Positions 16,071 to 27,700 of a stretch of DNA of 64,000 nt are shown here, in pieces. This DNA is from Enhydrobacter sp. Lineage in GTDB: Bacteria > Pseudomonadota > Alphaproteobacteria > Reyranellales > Reyranellaceae. Positions within the stretch are counted from its first letter, which is position 1. The number at the start of each line of letters is the position of its first letter. Location of the stretch: contig CP075528.1 in assembly GCA_025808875.1 (NCBI GenBank), forward strand, positions 4,648,473 through 4,712,472. Reading direction: 5' to 3'. The position numbers were made by a program, and so were the translations under genes. The notes under the pieces are model-generated. The model did no database searches and was not told where the DNA came from. It saw only the letters and a program-made list of their open reading frames with translations.

Positions 16071-17429
16071 CTAGAAGCGCAGGTCCATGCCCATCATGAG
16101 GCCCCAGGACTGGCCTTGCGAGCCGTTCACCGGGCCGCTGACGTTCCACATGATGCCGCCGCCGACCAGCTTGATGCCCGGTCCGAGGGCGTAGTTGACA
16201 CCGACCTCGAACTTGTCGGTCGAGTAGTTGCCGAACACGGCCGCGCCCGCCAACGGGTCCGTACCGAAGTTCAGGATCGTGCTGCCCGGGATGGCCGCGT
16301 ACGCCAGGCCACTGGTGGTGCCTTGCACCACGTTCGTCAGCGTGCGTGCGCCGTTGCCGTTGTTGGTGCGGACACCGCCCCAGCCCACCGACATCTGCCA
16401 CGGGCCGGTCGCGTACATCAGGCCGACCGTGTACTTGCGGCTGTCGCTGTCGCCGCCGGTGTAGTAGTTGCCACCGAGGCCGTTGTTGTCGTAGCCGACC
16501 GAACCGCCCAAGGTGAACCCGGCATAGCCGAACTGCGCACCGACCACCCACTGCTTCCAGGAAGCGAGGTTGGCGCCGGTGATCAGGTTGGCGTTGTTCG
16601 CGGCCAGGATGTTGTTGCTCGGGTTGAAGCTCGCGTACTGGAACGCACCGAACAGAGCGACGGTGAAATTGCCGAACTTGTTCAGGTAGTTCACGCCGAT
16701 GTCGAACGCATCCTGCCACGAGTTGTCGTTGGTCGGGCAGTTCGCCATGGTCGTGGCGTCGTTCGCGCCGCAGATGCCGCCGCCGGTGCCCGGGCCGGGC
16801 GCCATGCCGCCGCTCAGCATCGCATTCACGCCGAGATTGATCTTCGGCGCATAACCGACACCAAGCTGCAGGCCCATGAAACGCGGCGTGTAGTAGTTGA
16901 TGCGATTGACGTCCTGATGGAAGCCGCCGATCGTGAAGAACGTCGCCGCGCCGGCCGACGGATTGTTCGCCATCGCCGCGCTCATCCATGCGAACGCGCT
17001 ATTGTGCTGGAAGAAGCCCCAGCCCAGCAGCGCCGACGGCGAGCCGTAGTACATGCGGTACGACGCCTGGTCGCGCGAGCCGACTTCCACGCGGCCCCAG
17101 TCGCCGAAGGCGAACATGAAGGCTTCGTCGATGTAGCGGCCGTTCAGGGTGCTGTCCCAGCCCTCGAGCTCGACGTGGATACCCACGGTCGTGCCGTTGT
17201 CCAGCTTGCTCTGGCCGATGAAGTGGATTTCACCTTCCTGCTGGAACTGCAGGCCCTTGTACTGAACCGACGTGCCGTTCGGCGCATAAGTCCCTTCAAC
17301 ACCGCCGGCGATGGCGTAGAATTGGTAGTAACCGCCCACGCCGATCTTGATCGGATCGGCGGCCATGGCCGGGGCGGCCAACAGCCCACCGGCGACCAAG
17401 GCGGTCGAACCCAGTAGAAGCTTTTTCAT
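16071..17429 (-). CDS. Outer-membrane porin
   Basis: A 452-residue porin-type beta-barrel with a signal peptide (KKLLLGSTALVAGGLLAAPAMA, cut before ADPIKIGVGG). The mature protein is rich in Gly, Asn and aromatic residues in alternating-strand patterns (for example GGYYQFYAIAGG, LGWGFFQHNSAF) and ends in DLRF, a terminal Phe as recognised by the BAM complex. Of two adjacent ATGs, 17429 is better spaced from the GAGAGGGAG ribosome binding site. A candidate promoter lies upstream and a strong hairpin downstream, as expected for an abundant monocistronic porin. Confidence 0.9.
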   Translation of the reverse strand: MKKLLLGSTALVAGGLLAAPAMAADPIKIGVGGYYQFYAIAGGVEGTYAPNGTSVQYKGLQFQQEGEIHFIGQSKLDNGTTVGIHVELEGWDSTLNGRYIDEAFMFAFGDWGRVEVGSRDQASYRMYYGSPSALLGWGFFQHNSAFAWMSAAMANNPSAGAATFFTIGGFHQDVNRINYYTPRFMGLQLGVGYAPKINLGVNAMLSGGMAPGPGTGGGICGANDATTMANCPTNDNSWQDAFDIGVNYLNKFGNFTVALFGAFQYASFNPSNNILAANNANLITGANLASWKQWVVGAQFGYAGFTLGGSVGYDNNGLGGNYYTGGDSDSRKYTVGLMYATGPWQMSVGWGGVRTNNGNGARTLTNVVQGTTSGLAYAAIPGSTILNFGTDPLAGAAVFGNYSTDKFEVGVNYALGPGIKLVGGGIMWNVSGPVNGSQGQSWGLMMGMDLRF

Positions 17430-17542
17430 CATTCTCCCTCTCTCGTTGATCAGAAACTGGTACGTACCAAAAGGCCTGTCCGACCGGCGGATGTGGAAGC
17501 CTGAACGCAGCCACGCACTGCCCCCGCCAATACGGCTGGCGC

Positions 17543-17572
17543 ATAAAACCATGGGGTTCGAACGGGGGTCAA
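17543..17572 (-). promoter_or_regulatory. Candidate sigma-70 promoter of the porin gene
   Basis: Reading towards the porin, TTGACC (17567-17572) and TTTTAT (17543-17548) are separated by 18 bases. This leaves an untranslated leader of roughly 105 bases. The remainder of the 432-base gap 17430-17861 contains an AT-rich stretch at about 17665-17725, probably promoter sequence for the DUF3576 gene, but no box pair I would name. Confidence 0.35.
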
Positions 17573-17861
17573 GAAACGGTCGCGGCGTTGCACGATTCTC
17601 CGCCAACCTGTGGCGTCTTTGTCACATTTTGCCGAGCCGCGCTCAGCGACTGATCAAGGCGAGCGAATAAGTAGCTATAAGAAACTAATATTTAGTTCCC
17701 ACAAGCAACCATATAAATTCCCTGTGTTCATGCGCTTGCAGTCGGCAAGTCCGGCGCCTAAGGTCCCGCGTCCGGCGCAAGGGGTCTCCCGCAACGTTGA
17801 CCGATGCGCTCGAATGGTGGGCACGAAAGTACCAAAGGTAAGCATGCCGGGTCGGCCAACA

Positions 17862-18404
17862 ATGTTTCGGTCCATAGTCGTGGTGTCTCTGGCGGGTTGC
17901 CTGGCAACAGCCTGCGGAGGCGACGGCCTCGAGGAGACCAGGACCGGGCCCTCCGGGGACCGCAGTCGGCGAGACATCACCGCCGGCATTGGCGGGCGCA
18001 ACCAGGAAACGGGCAGCCTGTTCGGCCCGGGCGGCCTGCTCGGCTCGCGCTCCGAGAAGCGGATCGATGAAGGCCCGGGTGTCGCCGTCAATGCCTTCCT
18101 GTGGCGGGCCAGCCTCGACACCATCAATTTCATTCCACTGATCTCCGCCGATCCCTTCGGCGGGGTGATCATCACCGACTGGTACACGCCGGCCGAATCA
18201 CCCAACGAGCGGATCAAGGTCCAGATCACCATCCTCGACCGCGAATTGCGGGCGGACGGCGTGCGGGTCTCGGTCTTCAAGCAGCAGACCTCACCGCGCG
18301 GCGGCGCTTGGGTCGACGCCCAGGTCGATCCGCGCACCAACACCGAGATCGAGGACGCGATCCTCACTCGCGCGCGTCAGCTGCGGATCGCCCAGGGCCG
18401 CTAG
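17862..18404 (+). CDS. DUF3576 lipoprotein
   Basis: A 180-residue lipoprotein: short signal peptide with lipobox LATAC, making Cys18 the lipidated residue. The DUF3576 domain follows (VNAFLWRASLDTINFIPL, SADPFGGVIITDWY, VFKQ). In alphaproteobacteria this family is regularly encoded just before leuS, as here; its role is unknown, probably in the envelope. The ATG at 17862 is chosen because the signal peptide starts there, although the frame is open further upstream. Confidence 0.85.
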   Translation: MFRSIVVVSLAGCLATACGGDGLEETRTGPSGDRSRRDITAGIGGRNQETGSLFGPGGLLGSRSEKRIDEGPGVAVNAFLWRASLDTINFIPLISADPFGGVIITDWYTPAESPNERIKVQITILDRELRADGVRVSVFKQQTSPRGGAWVDAQVDPRTNTEIEDAILTRARQLRIAQGR

Positions 18405-18503
18405 TCGCCTTTCGGTCGGTGAGGCGCGAAACCGTCCGAGGCCCTTGACGTGCGCGGTGGCAGCGGGCATCCGCTGCGACTTCCGTCGAGTCTGGAGCCA
18501 GCC

Positions 18504-21098
<2,595 letters not shown>

Positions 21099-21105
21099 CG
21101 ACCCC

Positions 21106-22164
21106 GTGAAGATCGAGCCGCGCCAGGCCGAAGCCTTCCTGAAGAAGCCGGATCCCCGGATTCGCGCCGTGGTCGTCTACGGCAACGACGACGGGCTGGT
21201 CGCTGAGCGCGCCGCGCGGCTCGCCCGGTCGGTGTGCGAGGATCTCAAGGATCCGTTCCGGGTCGTCGATATCGGCGGCGACGCCTTGAAGAACGACCCG
21301 GCGCGGCTGGCCGATGAATTCTCGGCGATGTCGCTGATGGGCGGGCGGCGGGTGATCCGCGTGCGTCCGGCAGGCGAAGAGGCGGTGGCGGCGCTCGAGA
21401 ATCTGGTGGCGGCGACCGCGGGCGACGCGCTGGTCGTGCTGGAAGGCGGCAATCTCACGCCGCGCTCGGGCCTGCGCAGCCTGGCCGAGGCGGAGGCCTG
21501 CCTCGCCGCCATGCCCTGCTACATGGATTCCGACGAGGCGCTGCAGGGGCTGGTGGAAAGTGCCGCGCGCAGCCAGGGCCTGGTGGTCGATGCCGACGCG
21601 CTCGACTGGATCGTCGAGAGGCTGGGCGGCGACCGCGGCCAGACCCGCAGCGAGATCGACAAGCTGATGCTCTACAAGGCCGGCGACGGCGACCGGACGA
21701 TCACGCTCGACGATGCCGTCGCCGTGCTAGGCGATACCGCCGCCATCGGCATCGACGACGTGATCGCCGCCACCTTCGACGGCAATGTCGCCATGCTCGA
21801 TCGCGCGCTCGACCGGGTGTTCGCCGAGGGCGGCAACGCCGTCCAGCTGGTGCGGGCCGTCCAGCGCCATGTCGACCAGCTCGACCTGGTCTCGGCGCAT
21901 GCCAAGGGTAGCAGTTTCGAAGCAGCGATGTTCAAGGCACGCGGCCTGCCGCGCGGCGGCCCGGTGCGCCAGCGTTTCGAGCGGCACCTGCGAAGCTGGC
22001 CGCTCGGCCGGCTCAACGCGGCCCTGCAGGAGATCCTCAAGGCCGAGATCGAGTGCAAGAGCACCGGACTGCCCGACCAGACGATCGCGCGCCGCCTGTG
22101 CTTCAGGCTCGCGCGGTCGGTGAGAGGGGAATCGCGGCCTGCTCGGTCAGGACAAGGAAGGTGA
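21106..22164 (+). CDS. holA: DNA polymerase III subunit delta
   Basis: The delta subunit opens the beta sliding clamp as part of the clamp loader. The 352-residue protein fits HolA: MKIEPRQAEAFLKKPDP and VVVYGNDDGLVAERA at the start, a middle MSLMGGRRVIRVRPAG block, and the C-terminal NAVQLVRAVQRHVDQL collar helices. It starts at GTG 21106, just after leuS. Its last 62 bases overlap the 3' end of the convergent encapsulin gene. The tail after ARRLCFRLAR looks non-conserved and may be an extension into that gene. Confidence 0.93.
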   Translation: MKIEPRQAEAFLKKPDPRIRAVVVYGNDDGLVAERAARLARSVCEDLKDPFRVVDIGGDALKNDPARLADEFSAMSLMGGRRVIRVRPAGEEAVAALENLVAATAGDALVVLEGGNLTPRSGLRSLAEAEACLAAMPCYMDSDEALQGLVESAARSQGLVVDADALDWIVERLGGDRGQTRSEIDKLMLYKAGDGDRTITLDDAVAVLGDTAAIGIDDVIAATFDGNVAMLDRALDRVFAEGGNAVQLVRAVQRHVDQLDLVSAHAKGSSFEAAMFKARGLPRGGPVRQRFERHLRSWPLGRLNAALQEILKAEIECKSTGLPDQTIARRLCFRLARSVRGESRPARSGQGR

Positions 22165-22918
22165 AGCTCTCCTCGATGTAGAGGCGCACGCGATCGCGGT
22201 CGTGATCGAAATAGCCGATCGAGAAGTCCTGGCCGACCGTCAGCTCGAAGTCGCCACCGCGCTGGGAGATCACCAGCCCGCCTTCCAGGCCGGCCGCCGA
22301 GACGATGTCGCCCTCGACCAGGCGCTTGACATGGTTGAGGATCGGATAGCCGCCGTCGGTGCGCGAGGCGAGGTCCTTGTGGAGCGCTTCGCTCAGCACG
22401 ACCGAGAAAGGGCCTTCGACACCCTCGTCGCGCAGCCGGGTCAGGGCGTTCGCGACGGCGCTCGGATAATCGCCGTGACTCGACCCGAGCGCCACGCTCC
22501 TGTCCACGCTCGCCTGGCACACGCCGACGATCTGCGCGGCATCGTAGCCGTGGAACACCGAACGGTCCTCGGCGATGGCGATCGCGCGCGCGGCGGCCGT
22601 CACCGCATCGAGATCGGGATCGCGCGCCCCGCGATCGATGGCGTCGAGTTCGGCGCGGCCGACCTCGAAGGGGATGCGCAGTTCGACCAGAGGCTGGATG
22701 CGGCGCAAGCGTGCCTGCATCTCGGTGCCGCCGGGCGGCGAGGCGATCGGGTCGGCCCGGCCGAGCTCGACATCCGAGGCGGCCCAGCCCAGCGGTCCCC
22801 GAAAATCGACGACACGGCGGGCGGCGAGCAGGGCATGCAAGGTCCGCTTCGCCTCCTTCTCGATCTCGGCCCAGCCGGCCGGCGTGATCGGAGCCTTCTC
22901 GCGAAAGAGATGGCTCAT
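22103..22918 (-). CDS. Family 1 encapsulin nanocompartment shell protein
   Basis: Encapsulins have the HK97 phage-capsid fold and self-assemble into icosahedral shells around a cargo enzyme. The 271-residue protein matches the family throughout: FREKAPITPAGWAEIEKEAK, the R/KTLHALLAARRVVDF segment, EDRSVFHGYDAAQIVG, the E-loop region, and the C-terminal DFSIGYFDHDRDRVRLYIEE and ESFTFLVLTEQA. It starts in an ATGA overlap with the cargo gene just upstream, so shell and cargo are translationally coupled. Its 3' end overlaps holA. Confidence 0.95.
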   Translation of the reverse strand: MSHLFREKAPITPAGWAEIEKEAKRTLHALLAARRVVDFRGPLGWAASDVELGRADPIASPPGGTEMQARLRRIQPLVELRIPFEVGRAELDAIDRGARDPDLDAVTAAARAIAIAEDRSVFHGYDAAQIVGVCQASVDRSVALGSSHGDYPSAVANALTRLRDEGVEGPFSVVLSEALHKDLASRTDGGYPILNHVKRLVEGDIVSAAGLEGGLVISQRGGDFELTVGQDFSIGYFDHDRDRVRLYIEESFTFLVLTEQAAIPLSPTARA

Positions 22919-23289
22919 GGCTTCACCCCGCGCAGACTGCCGATGCCGAGGCTGCCGTCCGGCGCCGGCTCACGCTCCCCGCCGTCAGCTTCGGCGGCGT
23001 GCTCGATCTCGGTGACCGGGGCGGTCGTGAAAAGATAGGTGCGGAGGTGCTCGTCGAGAGCGGGATCGCGACGGCGGAGCCACTCCAGCGCCATCGCGGC
23101 ATGTTCCTTCTCTTCGTCGCGATTGTGCTCGAGCAGGGCGCGCAGCTCGGCGTCCTGGGCTGCCTTGGCGCGCTGATTGTACCAATCCACCGCCTCCAAC
23201 TCCTCCATCAGGGAGACGATGGCGCGGTGCTGGTCGACGATGTCGGGCCCGAGCAGCTCAGGATCTTCATGGAGGGTCTCGCTGGCCAT
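22915..23289 (-). CDS. Encapsulated ferritin-like protein (EncFtn), encapsulin cargo
   Basis: EncFtn oxidises Fe(II) and passes mineral into the encapsulin lumen. The 124-residue protein aligns closely, from memory, with the Rhodospirillum rubrum protein: equivalents of its ferroxidase residues are Glu30, Glu60 and His63 (segment HNRDEEKEHAAM), with entry-site Glu29/Glu32 and Trp36. Two helices form half of a ferritin site, so it must dimerise. The tail DGSLGIGSLRGVKP carries the encapsulation peptide (GSLGIGSLR) that docks in the shell. No clear ribosome binding site precedes the ATG. It lies 41 bases downstream of an OmpR-type regulator on the same strand. Confidence 0.95.
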   Translation of the reverse strand: MASETLHEDPELLGPDIVDQHRAIVSLMEELEAVDWYNQRAKAAQDAELRALLEHNRDEEKEHAAMALEWLRRRDPALDEHLRTYLFTTAPVTEIEHAAEADGGEREPAPDGSLGIGSLRGVKP

Positions 23290-23330
23290 GAAGGCGCTAA
23301 CGCGAGAGCCTTGGGGCGGTTGCAGGTGCG

Positions 23331-24053
23331 TCAGTCTTCTGGCGGGACGAACATGTACCCGGCGCCTCGCACGGTACGAATCGACGTCGGATGGGCGGGA
23401 TCGACCTCGATCTTGCGTCGGATGCGCAAGATGCGGATGTCGATGGCACGATCGAAGGCCTCCATTTCACGATGGCTGGTGGTCTCCAGCAGCCAATCGC
23501 GACTGAGAGGCCGATTGGGATTCTCGGCAAAGATCTTGAGGAGCTCGAATTCACCCGCTCGCAGCGGGATTTCCTCGCCGTCGAGGGTCGACATCCGGCG
23601 CGCCTCGATGTCGAGCAGGCACTTGCCCATGCGAATCCGTTCCGTCGGGGTGGCGGCCGCCGCGCCACCCGCCCGTCGCAACACCGCTTTCATGCGGGCC
23701 AGGAGGGCGCGCGTTTCATAGGGTTTGGCGACATAGTCGTCGGCGCCGGTTTCCAATCCGACCACCTGGTCGACGGTATCGCCGCTGGCCGTCACCATGA
23801 TGATGCCGACCTTGCGGCTGCGCTCGCGCAGGAACCGCGCCAGCGAGAAGCCGTCCTCGCCGCCCGGCAGGCGCAGATCGAGCAGCACGAGGGCGGGCGG
23901 ATCCTTCTCGACCAGCTTGCGCAGCGCAGCTCCCGACTCCACGCCCGAGGCCCGGTAGCCGTTGTCGCCCAGGAAGTCGACCAGGGTCTCGCGCTGGAAC
24001 TGCTCGTCCTCGACGACGATCACGTGGGGGCGGGTGTCTTTGGACCGAATCAT
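23331..24053 (-). CDS. OmpR-family response regulator
   Basis: A 240-residue two-domain regulator: receiver domain (~9-125) with the phosphoacceptor Asp59 in LLDLRLPGGEDG, acidic pocket Asp/Glu at 16-17 and Lys110 in DDYVAKPYE. The C-terminal OmpR winged helix (~140-237) includes FDRAIDIRILRIRRKIE and TVRGAGYMF. It is followed on the same strand by the EncFtn and encapsulin genes, so it may be co-transcribed with them. No dedicated kinase overlaps it; the hybrid kinase 670 bases upstream on the other strand is a candidate partner. Confidence 0.93.
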   Translation of the reverse strand: MIRSKDTRPHVIVVEDEQFQRETLVDFLGDNGYRASGVESGAALRKLVEKDPPALVLLDLRLPGGEDGFSLARFLRERSRKVGIIMVTASGDTVDQVVGLETGADDYVAKPYETRALLARMKAVLRRAGGAAAATPTERIRMGKCLLDIEARRMSTLDGEEIPLRAGEFELLKIFAENPNRPLSRDWLLETTSHREMEAFDRAIDIRILRIRRKIEVDPAHPTSIRTVRGAGYMFVPPED

Positions 24054-24241
24054 CGCATCCTAACCTAGCCGCTCGTTCTGCCAGCGACCAGACGTTGCAG
24101 CGCACAACCGAAACCGGGTCGATGTAGCCAGATGCACAACGACGCCCCGACAGGGGGCGCCGCTGGCGACCGGTGGATGGGAGGGAACCGGTCTTGGAAC
24201 GCCGGCGGTGTGGACCGGCGATGGGAAGGGGTTTCGAGCGA

Positions 24242-24505
24242 TCAGCGCCGGCTATTGTCGACCGGGACCGTGCCCATGAGCTGACGCTGGCCCGACAGCA
24301 TGGCGCGCAGCGCCGCAGCCGCCGCCACGTCGTCGGCCTTGGCGGGGGCGCTCGCGATCACGGGGGCGGGCGACGCCGGCTCGTCGAGCGCCAAGGTGGC
24401 GCCGTAGACGTTGGTGCTGAGCAGCGCCGCGACGACGCCCGAGCCGAACAGGATCATCATGTTCTTCAGAACCGGGTTCAGCGGCTGGCTGGTCGTGGCG
24501 CGCAT
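24242..24505 (-). CDS. Small exported or membrane-anchored protein of unknown function
   Basis: From the ATG at 24505 this is an 87-residue protein with one hydrophobic segment (MMILFGSGVVAALLSTNVYG, residues ~17-36) and an Ala/Pro-rich, otherwise polar C-terminus (SAPAKADDVAAAAALRAM). The start is supported by a GAGGAG ribosome binding site seven bases upstream; the frame is open further upstream but that part looks non-coding. It could be a single-pass inner-membrane or secreted protein. It lies between the response regulator and the divergent histidine kinase. No family recognised. Confidence 0.6.
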   Translation of the reverse strand: MRATTSQPLNPVLKNMMILFGSGVVAALLSTNVYGATLALDEPASPAPVIASAPAKADDVAAAAALRAMLSGQRQLMGTVPVDNSRR

Positions 24506-24726
24506 CGGTATCTCCTCGTTGGCTTGTTGTGCGGCGCCGGAGCGCCTCTGCCTGTGCGGCCTTTCTAGAGGCCGGCCGTTTCGTCGAGATTGCGTCGTGC
24601 TGGCGTTTGGTTTCGTGTGTTTCGCGCTGCCACGGACGACCGCTTCGGGCGTTCTCGCGTAACCCACGAAACATTTCCGTCGCCTCGCGTTACCAACGGG
24701 AAACACGAGGGGTAGACGATGTAGAC

Positions 24727-27700
24727 ATGAGCGATCCGGCGAATACCGCCGTCCAGCCCGATCAGGAACGTATCGAGCGAGTCATGACGGACCGGTTGAT
24801 GACCGGGAACGTCGCGCTGCGAGTGATGTCGCTGCTGCTGTGGCTGATCCTCGCCCTGGTCTATGGCGGCTCCGCGCCGGCCTGGATGATCCTTCTTCCC
24901 TTGGCGCTGCATGCGATCGCGATGGCCGGATTTCTCGGCCTGGCCCGCCTCTACCAGGCCGACCCTCATGCCCGCTCCATCGAGGGTTGGCGGCGCCTCT
25001 ACATCACGTGTTCGACCCTGACGGGATTGTCCTATGGCGGCGGCGGTGCCTTGCTGGTCGAATTGCCCTTTCCTCAGGAACGGATCGTTGTCGTCGCCGC
25101 GCTGATGGTCTCCGCCGCGCTGGCGCCGGGCCGGCTCTACGAGCAGCGAAGCTATGTCGGCTTCGCCGGCCTTTCCCTGATCCTGGTGGCGATCGGCCTC
25201 GTGCGGGTCGGCGACGAGTTGTCCTACGCCATGGCCGCGGGCGTGATGGTCTATCTGCTCGCGCTCATGCTGCAGAACCGGCCGCAGTATCGCGCCCAGC
25301 GCGAGCAGGTGGCGCTGACCATCGCCAACGAGGACCTGGCGCGCCGCCATGCCGCGGCGGAAGCGGACGCCCGCGCCGCCCGCGACACACTGAACGACGC
25401 ACTCGACAGCCTGCCGATCGCCACAGCCCTGTGGGATGCCGGCGACCGGCTGGTGATGAGCAACCAGGCGTATCGCGCTCTGGTCCAGAACCTTCCGGCG
25501 GCGACGACGCCGGGGGCCGACTTCCGGCAGGCCATGCATGCCATCGCCTTCGATGCCCCCGTCGCCCTGACCCAGGCGGATGGCGAGCAGACCTTCATCG
25601 ATGCGGCGATCGCGCTCTACACCACGGGCGGGACGTCGGAGTATCGCGCCGGCCCCGATCTGTGGATGCGCGGCCAAGCCCGCCGCACCGCGCGCGGGGG
25701 AACCGTCACCACGGTCATCGACATTTCCGAATTGAAGCGGCGTGAAAAGGAGGCAACCCAGTCGCGATCCGTGCTGCAGTCCGTCTTCGACAACATGACC
25801 GACGGCGTCCTGCTCTACGAATCGGACGGGCGGTGGGTCTACCAGAACCGCGCCATGGCCCGGCTGCACGACATCTCCGATCAGTTGCTCGCCACCTTGC
25901 CCACCTTCTCGGACATCGTCCGTTACCGTGCGATGCGCGGCGACTATGGTCCGATCGAGCAGCTGCCCGGCGGGCTCGATGGCTGGATCGCCAGCCGCGT
26001 GGCCCGTTTCAACCAGGCCGATCAGCCTCCCGAGCGGCGGCGCACCGTCATCGGCCGCACCGTCGAGGTCACCTATCGACGCCTCGCCGACGGGCGCGTC
26101 CTCACCATCCATCGCGACATCACCGACATCGTGGAGCAGGAGGAGCGCATCAAGGCCGCGCAAGCGGAGTCCGAGAGCACGCGCCTCACACTGCAGACCG
26201 TCCTCGACAACATGTCCGACGGCGTGATGATGTTCGACGCCGACTTCACCTGGCGCTTCACCAATCGCCAGCTCGTCGCCTTCCAGCGCCTGCCGCCCGA
26301 TGTCGGCTATCCCGGCGCTTCGGGCTACGACATCCTGCGCTACCAGGCGCGGCGCGGCGATTTCGGGCCGGCACCGACCGAGGCCGATGTCGATCGCATG
26401 GTGAAGGAACGCGCCGAGGCGATGCTGAAGCCCGGTGGCAATCGCTACGAGCGGCGCACCGCATCGGGGCGCATCGTCGAGTTCAATTTCCAGCCGATCC
26501 CGGATGGCCGGCTGATCGCGATCTATCGCGATGTCACGGAGCTGCGCGAGAGCGAGCAGGCCGCCACCCGTGCGCGCGATCGCCTGCAGATGGTGCTCGA
26601 CAACATGGCCGACGGCGTGATGCTGCTCGACCACGAGGAGCGGTGGGCGATCGACAGCGATCGCGTGCGCCACCTGCTCGGCGTGCCCGCCGAGATCGCC
26701 CATGTCGGCGTCCGCAGCGCAGATATCCGCGCCTTCCAGAAGCAGAGGGGCGATTTCGCCACCGCGGAGGAGCAGGCGGTCGTCGACCACAGCATGGAAC
26801 TGGCCCGCCGCGGCCAGGACAGCTCCTACATCCGGCGCACGGCGTCCGGGCGCATCGTCGAATTCAAGGCGCACCGGCTGGAGAACGGCGAGATCCTGCT
26901 GACCTATCGCGACATCACGGAACTCAAGGAACAGCAGGAGGAACTCGAGCGCGCCCGCGACGAGGCGCAGGCGGCCAACCAGGCGAAGTCGACCTTCCTC
27001 GCCACGATGAGCCACGAGATCCGCACGCCGATGAACGGCGTCGTCGGCACGGCGGAGCTGCTCGAGCGCGAGCCGTTGAACGACCGGCAGAAGCGCCTGG
27101 TCCGCATGGTGCGCAGCTCGTCGGCCGCGCTGTTGCGCATCATCGACGACGTGCTCGACTTCTCGAAGATCGAGGCGGGCCACATGGAGCTCGAGGAGGC
27201 GCCATGCTCCCTGCGCGCGGTGATCGAGGGCACCGTCGAGACGCTGTCGGTGCAGGTCGAGGCGAAGGGGCTCGAGATCAATGCCGCCGTCGAGCCGGAC
27301 ACGCCCGACGCGGTGTTGGCGGACGTGACTCGGCTGCGGCAGATCCTGTTCAACCTGATCGGAAACGCCGTCAAGTTCACCGACGAGGGCGCCATCACGG
27401 TTCGCGCCCGGCCGCTCGCGGTCGACGCACGGACCGTCACTCTGGCGCTGTCGGTCAGAGACACCGGCATCGGCATGGATGCCGTCCAGCAGGCCCGCCT
27501 CTTCCAGCCATTCTCACAGGCCGACAGTTCCACGACCCGTCGCTATGGCGGCACGGGCCTCGGCCTCTCGATCGTGCGGCGACTGGCCCAGCTGATGGGC
27601 GGGGACGTCGCCGTCGAGAGCGCGCCCGGCAAGGGATCGACCTTCACGGTGACACTGAGAATGAGGCGGATGACCGAAGCGCCGGCGCCGCTCGTGCGCA

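Noticed and set aside
17555..17563. GGTTCGAAC resembling a tRNA T-loop
   Set aside because: The flanks do not form a T-stem, and no acceptor or anticodon arms are found around it.
24565..27183. 872-codon open frame on the minus strand inside the hybrid kinase
   Set aside because: It is the antisense of a clearly conserved kinase; high GC keeps the opposite frame open. The translation has no known domain.
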